Positions 1 through 8,830 of a stretch of 23,981 bases of DNA are shown here, in pieces. The stretch covers positions 1 through 23,981 of the forward strand of contig JAIPMN010036372.1 of NCBI GenBank assembly GCA_020650975.1, given 5' to 3'. This DNA comes from Apostichopus californicus (lineage: Eukaryota > Echinodermata > Holothuroidea > Aspidochirotida > Stichopodidae). Positions within the stretch are counted from its first letter, which is position 1; every line of letters begins with the position of its first letter. Both the position numbers and the translations under genes were made by a program. Below the pieces are notes generated by a model, which had not been told where the DNA came from, did not search any database, and saw only the letters and a program-made list of their open reading frames with translations.

Positions 1-1200
1 ACCTGGGAAACATTTTTTTTAGAAGTAAATTAACATCACCATTGTACACTTTTGTCGCACCAAATTGCATCTGAGGGCATTCAGCAATAGAAAATTTTCC
101 AAAGGGGAGTAGGGCACCCCCTCACCTTAGACCCCTCCCCCATATCACTCTAATGCCACTTTGGCCCCTCCCAAACAAAGGCCCTGGATCCGCCAGTGTA
201 TATAAGGTATTAACACAGGTCTATTGTATGTGTAAGTTGGTTAAAGAATGCTTTACTGTACTCTACAACTCTACAATTATATTGTAATTTTACTGTAGAA
301 AATTGTAGATCTGTTTCTGATATTATTGGATTTATTTTCAAAATAAAAATAAAACAAAAGTGTTATGGATTTATTTTCACCTGAGCTGGAGTTTTGAACA
401 CAACATTTGATGACCCTAAATACAACATGAGACCCTTAAACTGATATGGCACTTACTGCAAAAAGCTAATGATTATTGACCTTTCCATGTGTTTTTAGTT
501 GCGATGATAATCGTAACCTATGCATTCATGCAGGCGGAGAGTGTGTGTATGGGGGTGTATGCATGTACAGTACCGCCCAGATTAAATCGGCCGTGGCATC
601 GTGTATCCTGACAAAATATGAGGAGTCTATCGTAATATCGTTTCCATTACGCCTATAGCAAATACCTAACGTTATATCGGGCGTCGCATCGTGGTCGTAA
701 TATCGTGATGGTGTGTTTATCATTTCACTGGCACTTTATACTATCGTAATGTTATCGTTTTAGCGTGAATTACGTTGCAGAATGATCGATCGTTTCATCG
801 TGATTTGAAAGAATTGGGGAAGGCTTCTTTCCGCAGTAAATGAAATCATCAATACAACGCTATGTGCGATAGATTCATTGCAAATTCTGATCAAAAAGTT
901 TGGTGTGTCACCAAAATTAAGTGTCAATCGACAATACAAGTTTCATAATCGCAAAACTAGTACGATAGGCCTAATGAACATACTGTATTTATCCAAACTC
1001 CTTAATACAAACTCCTCGCAAAATATTCTCTATTCGAACAAAACATTCCGTTCTGAACTTCTTGTATGCATGAATATTAGCCTAGGTTTTAATTGCACTA
1101 GCAAATCGTCCCATAATGCTAGGATATGGTTAATATGCATTGTAAAGCTGAATAGGCCTAGCTTTTTCACCGTCCGGGATACATGGGCTGGCATACGTTA
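1..1200. other. Non-coding flank with repeat debris
   Basis: No convincing exon is visible. Bases 100-200 hold a C-rich stretch ending in 'ctggatccgccagtg', which looks like the tail of a dispersed repeat. The rest is AT-rich with short open frames that lack codon bias, recognisable domains or good splice sites. A short open frame at 476-658 is preceded by 'gtgtttttag', which looks like an acceptor, but the peptide resembles nothing known and ends without a donor. Confidence 0.5.
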
Positions 1201-1204
1201 GTAT

Positions 1205-1368
1205 ACAAATAATGAATGGTTATGAGTGCAATAGTGCAAATATTTCATGAGTTGAAAGATGGAATGTTCCATTCAACGAGGCGCAGCCGAGTTGAATGGA
1301 ACAAATTACATCTTTCAACGAATGAAATATTTGCACTATTGTACGAATGGAAACCATTCATTATTTGT
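1205..1368. mobile_element. Hairpin MITE (foldback element)
   Basis: Two arms of about 75 bases are inverted copies of each other. The left arm starts acaaataatgaatggtt (1205-1221) and the right arm ends aaccattcattatttgt (1352-1368). Inside, gcaatagtgcaaatatttcat pairs with atgaaatatttgcactattg, and ttccattcaac pairs with gttgaatggaa. The loop is gaggcgcagccgag, itself nearly self-complementary. The open frame crossing it is a by-product of the palindrome. No transposase lies inside, so this is a non-autonomous element of unknown superfamily. A second inverted pair, tatacaacacc (1371-1381) and ggtgttgtata (1560-1570), follows directly and may be part of the same or a neighbouring element. 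Confidence 0.85.
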
Positions 1369-1370
1369 TT

Positions 1371-1570
1371 TATACAACACCTTCAAATTTGGATATATTT
1401 GGATGTAAAATGCACTCATGCAACAGATTGTTCTCTTACCATTGAAAAAAGTGCTATCCAAAAAGTATATTGCACGGTTCTATTTCATAGCGTGCAATAG
1501 AGCGGATATTGCATGCAATCGACGAGCAATTGACCAATCAAATGGCCGGAATATAATTAGGTGTTGTATA
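1371..1570. mobile_element. Possible small TIR element beside the hairpin
   Basis: Eleven-base perfect inverted repeats bound a 200-bp AT-rich segment: tatacaacacc at 1371-1381 and ggtgttgtata at 1560-1570. The segment is non-coding. Alternatively the element is larger, from tatacaa at 1202 to ttgtata at 1570, enclosing the hairpin at 1205-1368. No clear target-site duplication was identified. Confidence 0.4.
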
Positions 1571-2114
1571 ATATGTTATATTAACGTTCTTTGAACATTG
1601 TATTCATGATCGAATTTTGCAAGATTTTCAAGAAAATTGTTTGCTTGAAGAATATTTTTCCGCACCATATGATATGCTCAAATTGACAGTTTCATTTGCA
1701 TAGCATCAGTAATCGACGGGATCCTGATGGCAACTCGTATTGACGCGCACATTAAAAATTATACAAAATAGGTCATAACTTCTGTTAGAAGCTTTTTTTT
1801 ATTTAAATGTCATGAAGTCATTTAATTGCTTTTGGTCGGACAGTTTTGTATGGTAGCAAACTTATTTTCTGAAAATACTCTACGGTCAAGTTGATCACGA
1901 ACCTCGTAGAATTTTCAAACCGTAATCAGTCCAGACATGTATGGTTTCAACAAATCCTCCATTACATGCAACAAAAGTATATTTTTTGAATATTTATGTG
2001 GTAATACTTGAAATTTTCATTTTGTTCAAACATGTGTTTAAGCATCATGTAACGTAGTTAAATACACATTCGCCCAAAATGCAATGATAAGGTAGACCCA
2101 GTATTTTTTAATGG
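1571..2114. other. AT-rich non-coding DNA, nothing recognised
   Basis: No open frame of note, no splice-flanked domain and no obvious repeat structure. It contains several A and T runs. Confidence 0.5.
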
Positions 2115-2153
2115 TTCCGACGTCTCTACGTTCCGACGTCTCTACGTTCCGAC
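2115..2153. repeat. 16-bp tandem repeat, 2.4 copies
   Basis: The unit ttccgacgtctctacg occurs at 2115-2130 and 2131-2146, with a partial third copy at 2147-2153. It directly abuts the A/T-tract inverted array and may be its terminal or subterminal portion. Confidence 0.9.
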
Positions 2154-2430
2154 AATTTTTTTTGACTCGTGTTTTCGGACCAAATTTTTTAAGACCAAAA
2201 TTTTTGACTCAAATTTTTTTTGACTCTAAAATTTTTTATGACCAAAATTTTTTCGGACAAGCACTATTTGGGTCATAACAAACTTTGGCCCCCTTTTCTT
2301 TTCGTGAAAAAAATTTGGTGCGTCCAAAAAAATTGAGTCCCCCCAAACAAATCAGGTCAGAAAAATTGTGGGTCCAAAAAAATTGATTCCACAAAAATAA
2401 TTTGGGTCCAAAAAAATTAGGCCAGCTTGG
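2154..2430. repeat. Inverted array of GGACCAAATTTTTT-like units
   Basis: The left half (about 2154-2262) repeats units such as cggaccaaattttttaag, gaccaaaatttttgactc and gactctaaaattttttatg. The right half (about 2307-2420) carries the reverse complement: aaaatttggtgcgtccaaa, ggtccaaaaaaattga, gggtccaaaaaaattagg. The two halves can fold on each other around a spacer of about 45 bases. No open frame is present. This looks like a foldback element built from a degenerate short motif, or a decayed minisatellite that inverted. Confidence 0.75.
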
Positions 2431-2511
2431 ACCAATCTAATATTTGGTGTATATGAGTACCACATTAAGTAGATGTGCCCTATTGTTTTTGGTGCCTGTG
2501 AAGGTCACCAA

Positions 2512-2765
2512 CTCCCATTGACAGGGTCCCACATAGTTGATATTTTGGGAGTAGTTGTGAATGGGGTAAGGGATCGTTTCCAAACATAATGGTAATATGA
2601 TCCAAGGTCAACAAAGGTCAATTAGGGGTCAAAAACTAGTATTTTTGCAATAACTTGAGAACCAAATGTCCATCAAGGTTGGGATTTTAGGACAGAGTGC
2701 ACATCATCAAGGGGAACATTTTTGATAAAAACCACTAGGTCATCCAAGGTCATTCAAGGTTCCTT
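2512..2765. repeat. AGGTCA-rich dispersed repeat, copy 1
   Basis: This copy begins near 'cattgacagggtcccacat' and runs through 'gtagttgtgaatggggtaag', 'caataacttgagaaccaaat' and 'acatcatcaaggggaacatt' to 'ggtcatccaaggtcattcaa'. The same order of words recurs at 2960-3216 with few differences, offset by 448 bases, and in part at 5585-5690 and 5765-5960. It is non-coding and carries AGGTCA half-sites at 2605, 2615, 2737 and 2747 with 4-base spacing. Confidence 0.85.
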
Positions 2766-2959
2766 ATGTGCAAAAAACTGCCAAATTATGCTACGTTTTG
2801 CAACAACTTCTAGTCACGAAGTCTGACAAAGCTGATATATTGGGACAATTTGTGAATGAAGTTGGGGCACGTTTTCCAAAATAACCGTGATGTGATCCAA
2901 GGTCACCAAAGGTCATTTATGTGTCAAAATGTGTTTTTTTTCCTCAATAACTTGTGAAA

Positions 2960-3216
2960 CTACCACTGACAGGGTCCGACATGATTGATATTTTGAGACT
3001 AGTTGTGAATGGGGTAAGGGATCGTTTCCAAACATAACGGTAATATGATCCAAGGTCAACAAAGGTCAATTAGGGGTCAAAAACTAGTATTTTTGCAATA
3101 ACTTGAGAACCAAATGTCCATCAAGGTTGGGATTTTAGGACAGAGTGCACATCATCAAGGGGAACATTTTTGATAAAAACCATTCTAAAGGTCATCCAAG
3201 GTCATTCAAGGTTCAA
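2960..3216. repeat. AGGTCA-rich dispersed repeat, copy 2
   Basis: Near-identical to 2512-2765 at an offset of 448 bases. Half-sites lie at 3053 and 3063 (spacer acaa) and at 3189 and 3199 (spacer tcca). A small insertion (attctaa for acta) separates the copies near the end. Between the two copies, 2766-2959 holds a more diverged relative with its own half-site pair at 2900 and 2910. Confidence 0.85.
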
Positions 3217-3264
3217 GATAACTTGAGAACCAAATGTCCATCAAGGATGGGAGTTACGCTATTG

Positions 3265-3470
3265 TAATCAAATAGTCGACCTGCATTTGGGAGACCTTTG
3301 ACCTCAGGTTGACCTCCAGTGACCTGTATTAGCTTCTTTCAAGTTGATTATTTGAAAGTTTCGTGGCCATATTCCAATCTTAATTGTCTATAAGTTGACT
3401 CCTGTGCAACCTTAATTCGTGAAGTTATTAGAGATCACGGTTGGTTTGTTTTGTTATACTTGGTGTGTGG
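3265..3470. repeat. Dispersed repeat module 2, copy 1
   Basis: It starts at 'aatagtcgacctgcatttgg', continues 'gacctttgacctcaggttga' and 'cgtggccatattccaatct', and ends near 'ttagagatcacggttggttt'. A second copy lies at 7966-8135. The order of modules suggests that modules 1 and 2 belong to one longer repeat family. Reverse-strand AGGTCA half-sites are present. It is non-coding. Confidence 0.8.
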
Positions 3471-4095
3471 ATTCAGAACATTGAGTACAAGACCACTATT
3501 GTTTTTGATGGAGGTGTATATAGCCACGTACAGTAGACTGACCTGTGTTATCATGCCATAGTGTTATTGTAACAGCTAGTTCTGGTTATACTAACAAGCA
3601 GAAGTCTAGTGCATTGAAGTAATAGAAACCTCAATGCATTTTGCATTCTGGTTATATCCCTAACAGATCCCCTTTTCTCAGTTATTTGCTATGGTAATGG
3701 CAGTATGCCTAAAGTGCTCTGTAGGGTCGGGTGTGTTGTAGTTTTAAGATCCAAGGTTATAACTTTTGTTCATATTATCTTAATGATCGATCACTGGGCA
3801 GGGAGTAGTTTACATGTTCTCTATGGTAATAAGTATTGACATGTGTATATATTCAAAGGAAGGATGAGGATATCACTAATTGGTCCAACCCATGAAAAGT
3901 CAGAGAAATAGACCTGAGTTTTTCACCATTAATATCATTGTCTTGGAGGAGGATCATTATAAGTATACATCATTGATATTTTGTGTATCGTATGTAACTA
4001 AATCATGTATTTCCAGAGCTGGTAGTAGTTGTTTGGAACTCTTAGTATATATATTTATTTATTTATTTGGTTTCTTGTCTTCATTTCTCTTCCAG
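3471..4095. other. Intron or upstream DNA before the first Ig exon
   Basis: Non-coding. 'ttttgcattctggttat' near 3640 is echoed as 'tttgcattctggttatg' near 8979, again a few hundred bases upstream of an Ig exon, so the flanks may share a repeat. The last 45 bases are T-rich and end in tctcttccag, a good acceptor. The hydrophobic translation of this tract resembles a signal peptide, but the frame has a stop at 4026 and no ATG. Confidence 0.6.
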
Positions 4096-4407
4096 GTGGC
4101 TCTTGTCAGGAAAATATTTATTTGGAAGTTGGAAAGCAAGGTTTAGTATCTTGTCACTTTGAAAACTTTGACATTATTGGCTGGATTAATGGTGATGGAG
4201 ATGTAACAATTACTTCCCCATTCATTTACAAGGAGGGTTCACAGACATATGGACAAGGGTATGAGAGTGGAGACTATGACATGCATCCAAATGGTTCTTT
4301 GATCATCAATGAAGTAAAATTGGAAAACGAATTTAATTACACAGTTCTACTCGTTCCTCATCCTGCTGGTGCAAATCAGTTCTTTGAAGTCCCAGTGAAA
4401 GTCTATG
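4096..4407 (+). CDS. Ig-like domain exon 1
   Basis: Exon of 312 bp between acceptor tctcttccag (ends 4095) and donor gtaagt (4408-4413), phase 1 at both ends. The peptide begins GSCQENIYLEVGKQGLVSCH and shows an Ig-like pattern. The first core cysteine is in LVSCHF, the core tryptophan follows in IIGWING, and a strand reads NGSLIINEV. At the place where the second core cysteine is expected (Y-x-C) the sequence is FNYTVLL, so the usual disulphide partner is missing. N-glycosylation sequons NGS and NYT are present. The protein would be secreted or on the cell surface if a signal exon lies upstream. No function can be named. Exon status is an inference from the splice signals, open frame and Ig pattern. 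Confidence 0.8.
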
Positions 4408-5110
4408 GTAAGTATTGTTTGCCCCATTGAACAGATTAATGGGGCAATGTTTGTAATTACGTAACAAAATAAGTTGTAGGAAGGTTGCATGGCTCTCGTG
4501 TAACATTAGGAGGGTACATTGTAAGTGTTGCTGGTATGATGTTGTAATGATGTTGGTTGCTGTGTTGCATACAGTACTGTACATGTAGTTAGTATTGTAT
4601 GGATCACAAAGCCTCAAGAGTTACAAAGAAGCTCTATAACATTGACTTAATATCACATACAACACAGTTCATGTGCAGTGTAAAGTAGCTTCCTATGTAA
4701 TATACCTGTTAATTTCTGTGCAAACCTGCCAAAGTTGATATTAAAGGACAATTATAGACATAGACGTTGGTAAATAATGCTGAAATTCCTGTTTCTAACC
4801 ACACTCTTCCAGTCTACTCCCCACCAACCCCCCTGTTGAACTCCTAGACACCCTTCTCCAAGTATCTTTTACATTCTAACAAACTAGATACATGTTAAAA
4901 CATCCAAAGAAGTGTAGAACAGCTCAAAGTTATACCAAATTAAGGTCACAGTTTTGATGAAACCGCTGCTGAATATTTTGATGTACTCTACCACTCGTCA
5001 CTGTCTTTTTGGTTTCAATGATATCGTAACCTTTGCATTGCGTTTGTGCGTTTGTGACACCAGCTTGAAAACACGATATCTGAAGAAGGGAAGGTCAGAC
5101 CAATCATAAT
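4408..5110. other. Intron 1, first part, no feature recognised
   Basis: Non-coding AT-rich DNA. 'catacagtactgtacatgta' at about 4570-4590 is one of many TACAGTA/TACTGTA palindromic words in the window. Open frames on the minus strand here show no domain. Confidence 0.5.
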
Positions 5111-5114
5111 TAAT

Positions 5115-5370
5115 GTGTAGAAGTACCACATTGAGTACAAGAAGCCAATATATTTTGGTGAAGGTCAAAGGTCATTTGAGGCCACCAGGGGTCAAATTGT
5201 GAAAACCTTGTATTTCAAGAAGGGAAGCTTGGGCAGACCTCATACTTATTGCGTAGAAGAACCACTATGAGTGCAAGAAGTATTTGGTGTTTTTGTGGAG
5301 GTCAAAGGTCATTTGGGGTCATCAGGGGTCAAATTGTGCAAACCTTGTAAACACGATATCTCAGGGAGGT
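5115..5370. repeat. Tandem AGGTCAAAGGTCA-bearing repeat module 3
   Basis: Two units of about 125-130 bases share the order 'accac.ttgagt..aagaag', 'ggaggtcaaaggtcatttg', 'caggggtcaaattgtg' and 'aaccttgta'. They lie at about 5115-5215 and 5240-5360. Each holds a perfect AGGTCA-A-AGGTCA (5162-5174 and 5299-5311). Further relatives occur at 8350-8410, 8615-8710 and 8765-8830. It is non-coding. Confidence 0.8.
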
Positions 5371-5584
5371 AAGCTTGGACTAATCTTCAAAAATATGCTC
5401 ATTTTGGGAGATACGGGGCAAAACAAAAAAAGTTTGTCAATATTTTGATAAATGATAGAGCTCTTTGTGCTCTATAGAGGAAACCAACTCCTGCTTCAAT
5501 CGGACACCCGGTTCTCAAGTTATGAGGGGCCAAAGGTTGGTTTTGATACCTTATTAGCAATAATATTGTACACATTGGAGCACA

Positions 5585-5690
5585 TAGCAATTTTAAGACA
5601 GATTTCACATCATCAAGGGAAACATTTATGATAAAAACCATCAGATCATCCAAGGTCATTCAAGGTTGCTTATAAGTGCAAAAAACTGCC
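5585..5690. repeat. AGGTCA-rich dispersed repeat, partial copy 3
   Basis: Matches the 3' half of the copies at 2512-2765 and 2960-3216: 'ttttaagacagatttcacat', 'catcaagggaaacatttatg', 'ataaaaaccatcagatcatc' and 'caaggtcattcaaggttg'. More diverged than copies 1 and 2. Confidence 0.75.
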
Positions 5691-5714
5691 AACTTATGCT
5701 AGTTTTTGCAATAA

Positions 5715-5781
5715 ACCCTGTCAATGGTACAGTAGTTTCACAAGTTATTGCAATAACTTGTGAAACTACCATTGACAGGGT
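5715..5781. repeat. 67-bp near-perfect palindrome
   Basis: The left arm accctgtcaatgg...tagtttcacaagttattg is the reverse complement of the right arm caataacttgtgaaacta...ccattgacagggt. The only break is the 4-base insert 'taca' near 5727-5730. The centre is ttgcaa. It sits where one repeat copy meets the next, and the right arm is the normal start of the 5765-5960 copy. Confidence 0.9.
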
Positions 5782-5960
5782 CTGACATGGTTTATATTTG
5801 TGGACTAGTTGTGAATGGGGTAAAGGATTGTTTCCAAACATAACAGTCATGTGATCCAAGGTTAACAAAGGTCAATTAGGGGTCAAAAACTAGTCTATTT
5901 TTGCAATAACTTGAAACCAATTGTCCATCAAGGTTGGGAGTTACGCTATTGTAATCAGCA
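5765..5960. repeat. AGGTCA-rich dispersed repeat, copy 4
   Basis: Carries the words 'ccattgacagggtctgacat', 'actagttgtgaatggggtaa', 'ggtcaattaggggtcaaaaa' and 'gggagttacgctattgtaat', the last shared with 3249-3268. Its first half-site is mutated (aggtta). Confidence 0.8.
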
Positions 5961-6305
5961 TTGTTACGAACGCAGGATAGGCTATCATGTGTGTGCACTC
6001 CAATATCATAACGTTAGGCCTTGTCACATGCAGTACGTATACCTTTTGACAACGAAGATGCACTTGCATTGTTTCTGAAACTATCACGTAATATTTGAAT
6101 CATTGTTTTGATCAGAAAACGTTAATGAGTGGAGACAATCTATGAATTTTGTGGGAAGCTAACATCTCTGATCCTGAACAGGATATTTCAGCTCACAGTA
6201 TGTTTCTTCTCTTTGCATTAAGAGTTTTTCGCGGTCCAATTAACCACGTGCTTCAGTAAATGTTATTTTGGCGCAACATTTGTGTGTAAACTACTGTATA
6301 GTCAG

Positions 6306-7164
6306 TTGGGGTAAAAAAAACAAGGGGGTAGTTGGGGTAAAAAAAAACAACCCCTTTTATAGAAGGGGAATATTTAGCCAAAGTTCCAATTTATTTTGGG
6401 TGATAGTCCTATATGTCTAGTTTATTATTATATAATTTCTGGAAATCTATGTCACTTCGCTGCCAATCACCGTTTCATCGAATCAAGCGAATGCTAAAAT
6501 AGCGAAATTTGAAGTTTGTACCACATATCCGAAACTTTCTCCTGCATACCCAGCTTATATGATGTGGAGATTATTCCAGCAGTTACAGCATAGCAGTTAG
6601 TGATATTACACTCCCCCATGGTAGAATTACTCCAACTTCATTCACGCTTCATGGGGGGCCTTTGTTTTTTTTACCCCAAAAAATGATGCGAATGGGGTAA
6701 AAAAAACAAGTACTTTCCGGCTCCAATGTACTCCCTATTTTGCCTGAATGGATAAATTTTTCCATAATGCTGATTTTAGAGGTTAGGCAAATAGTTTTCA
6801 TGTCTGTCATGTGTCAAAAATGTTAAATAATTGGGCAGAAGTAACTGAAATTGGCTCAACTCTAATGTTTCTACTATATTACACCACATTTGTGTAGCAT
6901 CATATATACACACTGTACAGTATGAATATGGCTGAGCATGACATATGACACGAGCCATCCATAATTACGAATTAAGACAATTTCACAATTTTTTTCCTTT
7001 TTCATGTAAAGGTAGTAGCTCATACTTAGATGTAATTATATGCAAACATGATTTTAAGATACATTCATGAAGAAAATAGCTGTTTTCTAGCATTGTTTTT
7101 TTTTTACCCCGGCATTGTTTTTTTTTACCCCGAATTAAGCATATTTTGGGGGTAAAAAAAACAA
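6306..7164. repeat. Scattered GGGGTAAAAAAAACAA array, both orientations
   Basis: The motif ggggtaaaaaaaacaa, with 8-10 As, occurs forward at about 6306-6323, 6332-6350, 6694-6710 and 7147-7164. It occurs inverted at 6662-6677, 7093-7110 and 7115-7131. Spacers are unique AT-rich DNA of 15 to about 380 bases. Several pairs can fold (for example 6662-6677 with 6694-6710, and 7115-7131 with 7147-7164). No protein is encoded. The remaining DNA between 5961 and 7877 shows no other recognised feature. Confidence 0.8.
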
Positions 7165-7877
7165 CATTTTTCGCAAAAAAATGACACTTTCCATTTACAA
7201 AAAAGTTATTTTTATTAGATTCTCTATAAAAGAATCCCACTCCACACACTTGAACATTGGAACCGAAACAATACCTCTTACTCATCAATTTTTAGAGCAA
7301 ACTTTAGGTAAATTGTTTTTTTGCCCTTTAGAACATTGAACTGATTTTTTTGTAAATCTACATTGCGTAAAGAGCTATTCACATACAGTAGACCTACTGT
7401 AATTTTCGTATAGATGATTGCTTGCAAAGAGCCCAGGATAAATGTTGGATCAGATTTTAAGGATGTGCGCATGTGTAGTTGAAAATGAAGCACGAACAGG
7501 CATGTACATGCAGTCTAGTAGTACAGTGAACTGGAATTTAGCGAGAGATATGCACACTGTAGGTACTGGGATTTTTGAAGAGTCGGTTGTTGGAATCGCT
7601 GCAAGGTCAAAGCACGGAGCTACTACGGAGTTGGCGAGTAGGGAAGTACAGTAGAAGGGCGGATGAAGGAGGGGGGACAGGGGGTAAAAATGGGTTGAAA
7701 CGGCAGGGTGGTCGAAAGGAGGGGCGGGCCGGGCCGCCTCTGAAAAACAGCGAAGCTAAGGCTGAGCATTTCTGCCCTATATATTGTGTATAACATTAAC
7801 AAAGTATAGGCAGTGATACTACACTACAGTAGCATTAGTAACAGTAGTCATATGATAAATGTAACTGGTTGTTCGAT
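7165..7877. other. Intron 1 DNA, nothing recognised
   Basis: AT-rich, with a G-rich patch at about 7660-7740. Short open frames overlap each other on both strands without any domain. No splice-flanked exon was found. Confidence 0.45.
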
Positions 7878-7949
7878 CGGGACGCAAGCTTTTTTTACGG
7901 GACGCAAACTTTTTCGGGGGCTTGCGTCCCCGGGACGCAAACTTTTTTT
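7878..7949. repeat. GGGACGCAAACTTTTTT short array with an inverted unit
   Basis: Forward units cgggacgcaagcttttttt (7878-7896), cgggacgcaaactttttc (7898-7915) and cgggacgcaaacttttttt (7931-7949) flank an inverted unit gggggcttgcgtcccc (7916-7931). It lies just before the module 2 copy at 7966. Confidence 0.85.
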
Positions 7950-7965
7950 CACTAATAGCATTACT

Positions 7966-8135
7966 GGTCATCCAATAGTCGACCTGCATTTGGGTGACCT
8001 TTGACCTCAAGTTGATTATTTGAATTATCGTGGCCATATTCCGATCTAAATTTTCCATAAGCTGACTCCTCTCCTTTGTGTGCGAAGTTATTAATTAGAG
8101 ATCAAGGTTTTGTTTGGTTTTGTTAAAATTCTTAA
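7966..8135. repeat. Dispersed repeat module 2, copy 2
   Basis: Matches 3265-3470: 'ccaatagtcgacctgcattt', 'tgacctttgacctcaagttg', 'cgtggccatattccgatct' and 'ttagagatcaaggttttg'. Compared with copy 1 it lacks the stretch containing 'tgacctccagtgacctgtat'. It holds a perfect minus-strand AGGTCA-A-AGGTCA at 7995-8007. Confidence 0.8.
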
Positions 8136-8329
8136 TAAGTTAGGATGATTCTGTGAGTCCTGTAAAGAAAGCCAACTCTTGCTCATACTGTAACAGAGAC
8201 CTGGTCCTCAACAGGTTTTCAAAAGGACCAACGGTGGATTTGTGAAATTTTTTGCAATAATATTGTGTGTGAACATCAGACAACATCACAATTTTAGGAC
8301 AGTGTTGTTCCCTTGTAAATATTCCTTAC

Positions 8330-8830
8330 AAGCAAGGAACCATAGGGCCCTTGGGCTCTTGTTAGTGAAGGTCAAAGGTCATTTGAGGTTACAGGGGTCA
8401 ATTTGAGAAAACACATGGGCAGACCTTATATTGGGTTGTAGATGACAATATCAAATTTAAGGAGCCTATTATTGCTTTTGATGGAGGTTAAAGGTCATTT
8501 GAAGTCAACAAATGACAAACATTTAATAACTTCACTCCCCTCTTACCTGTCTCTCTACACTAACACACCTTCCTAAAAAAACTATTGAAATGAAGCTTGT
8601 ACAGATTGCATATTTGGTATGTTATTGTACCACATTGAGTACAAGCCTAATGTGGGCAGAGTTCAATGACCAGTTCTTTGAGTTCACTAGGGGTCAAATT
8701 GTGAAAACCATGTTTTAAGCAATATTCAACAAGAGCAGTTGTCATATTTAGTATGTTGGTGGTCTGGTGGATCACATTTAGGACAAGGGAAGCCTGTTGT
8801 TGAGGTCAATGGTCATTTCAGGAGAGCGTG
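8330..8830. repeat. Degenerate module 3 repeats and a repeat end
   Basis: 'atagggcccttgggctcttgtt' near 8342-8362 has the look of a repeat terminus. It is followed by 'gaaggtcaaaggtcatttga' (perfect direct repeat at 8369-8381) and by diverged units around 8485, 8640-8700 and 8800 with 'ccacattgagtacaag' and 'aggggtcaaattgtgaaaac'. It is non-coding. Confidence 0.7.

Noticed and set aside
476-658. Cysteine-containing frame after an acceptor-like tttttag
   Set aside because: Only 60 codons, no donor and no family resemblance. Six cysteines in a short frame can arise by chance.
878-1500. Two plus-strand open frames
   Set aside because: No domains or splice context, and the second is created by the hairpin palindrome.
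4029-4095. Signal-peptide-like hydrophobic stretch directly before Ig exon 1
   Set aside because: It is the translated pyrimidine tract of the intron. The frame has no ATG, a stop lies at 4026, and the acceptor at 4094-4095 explains the boundary.
7442-7793. Overlapping frames in a purine-rich patch
   Set aside because: Low-complexity peptide (GGGTGGKNG, GGRKEGR) with no recognised domain.
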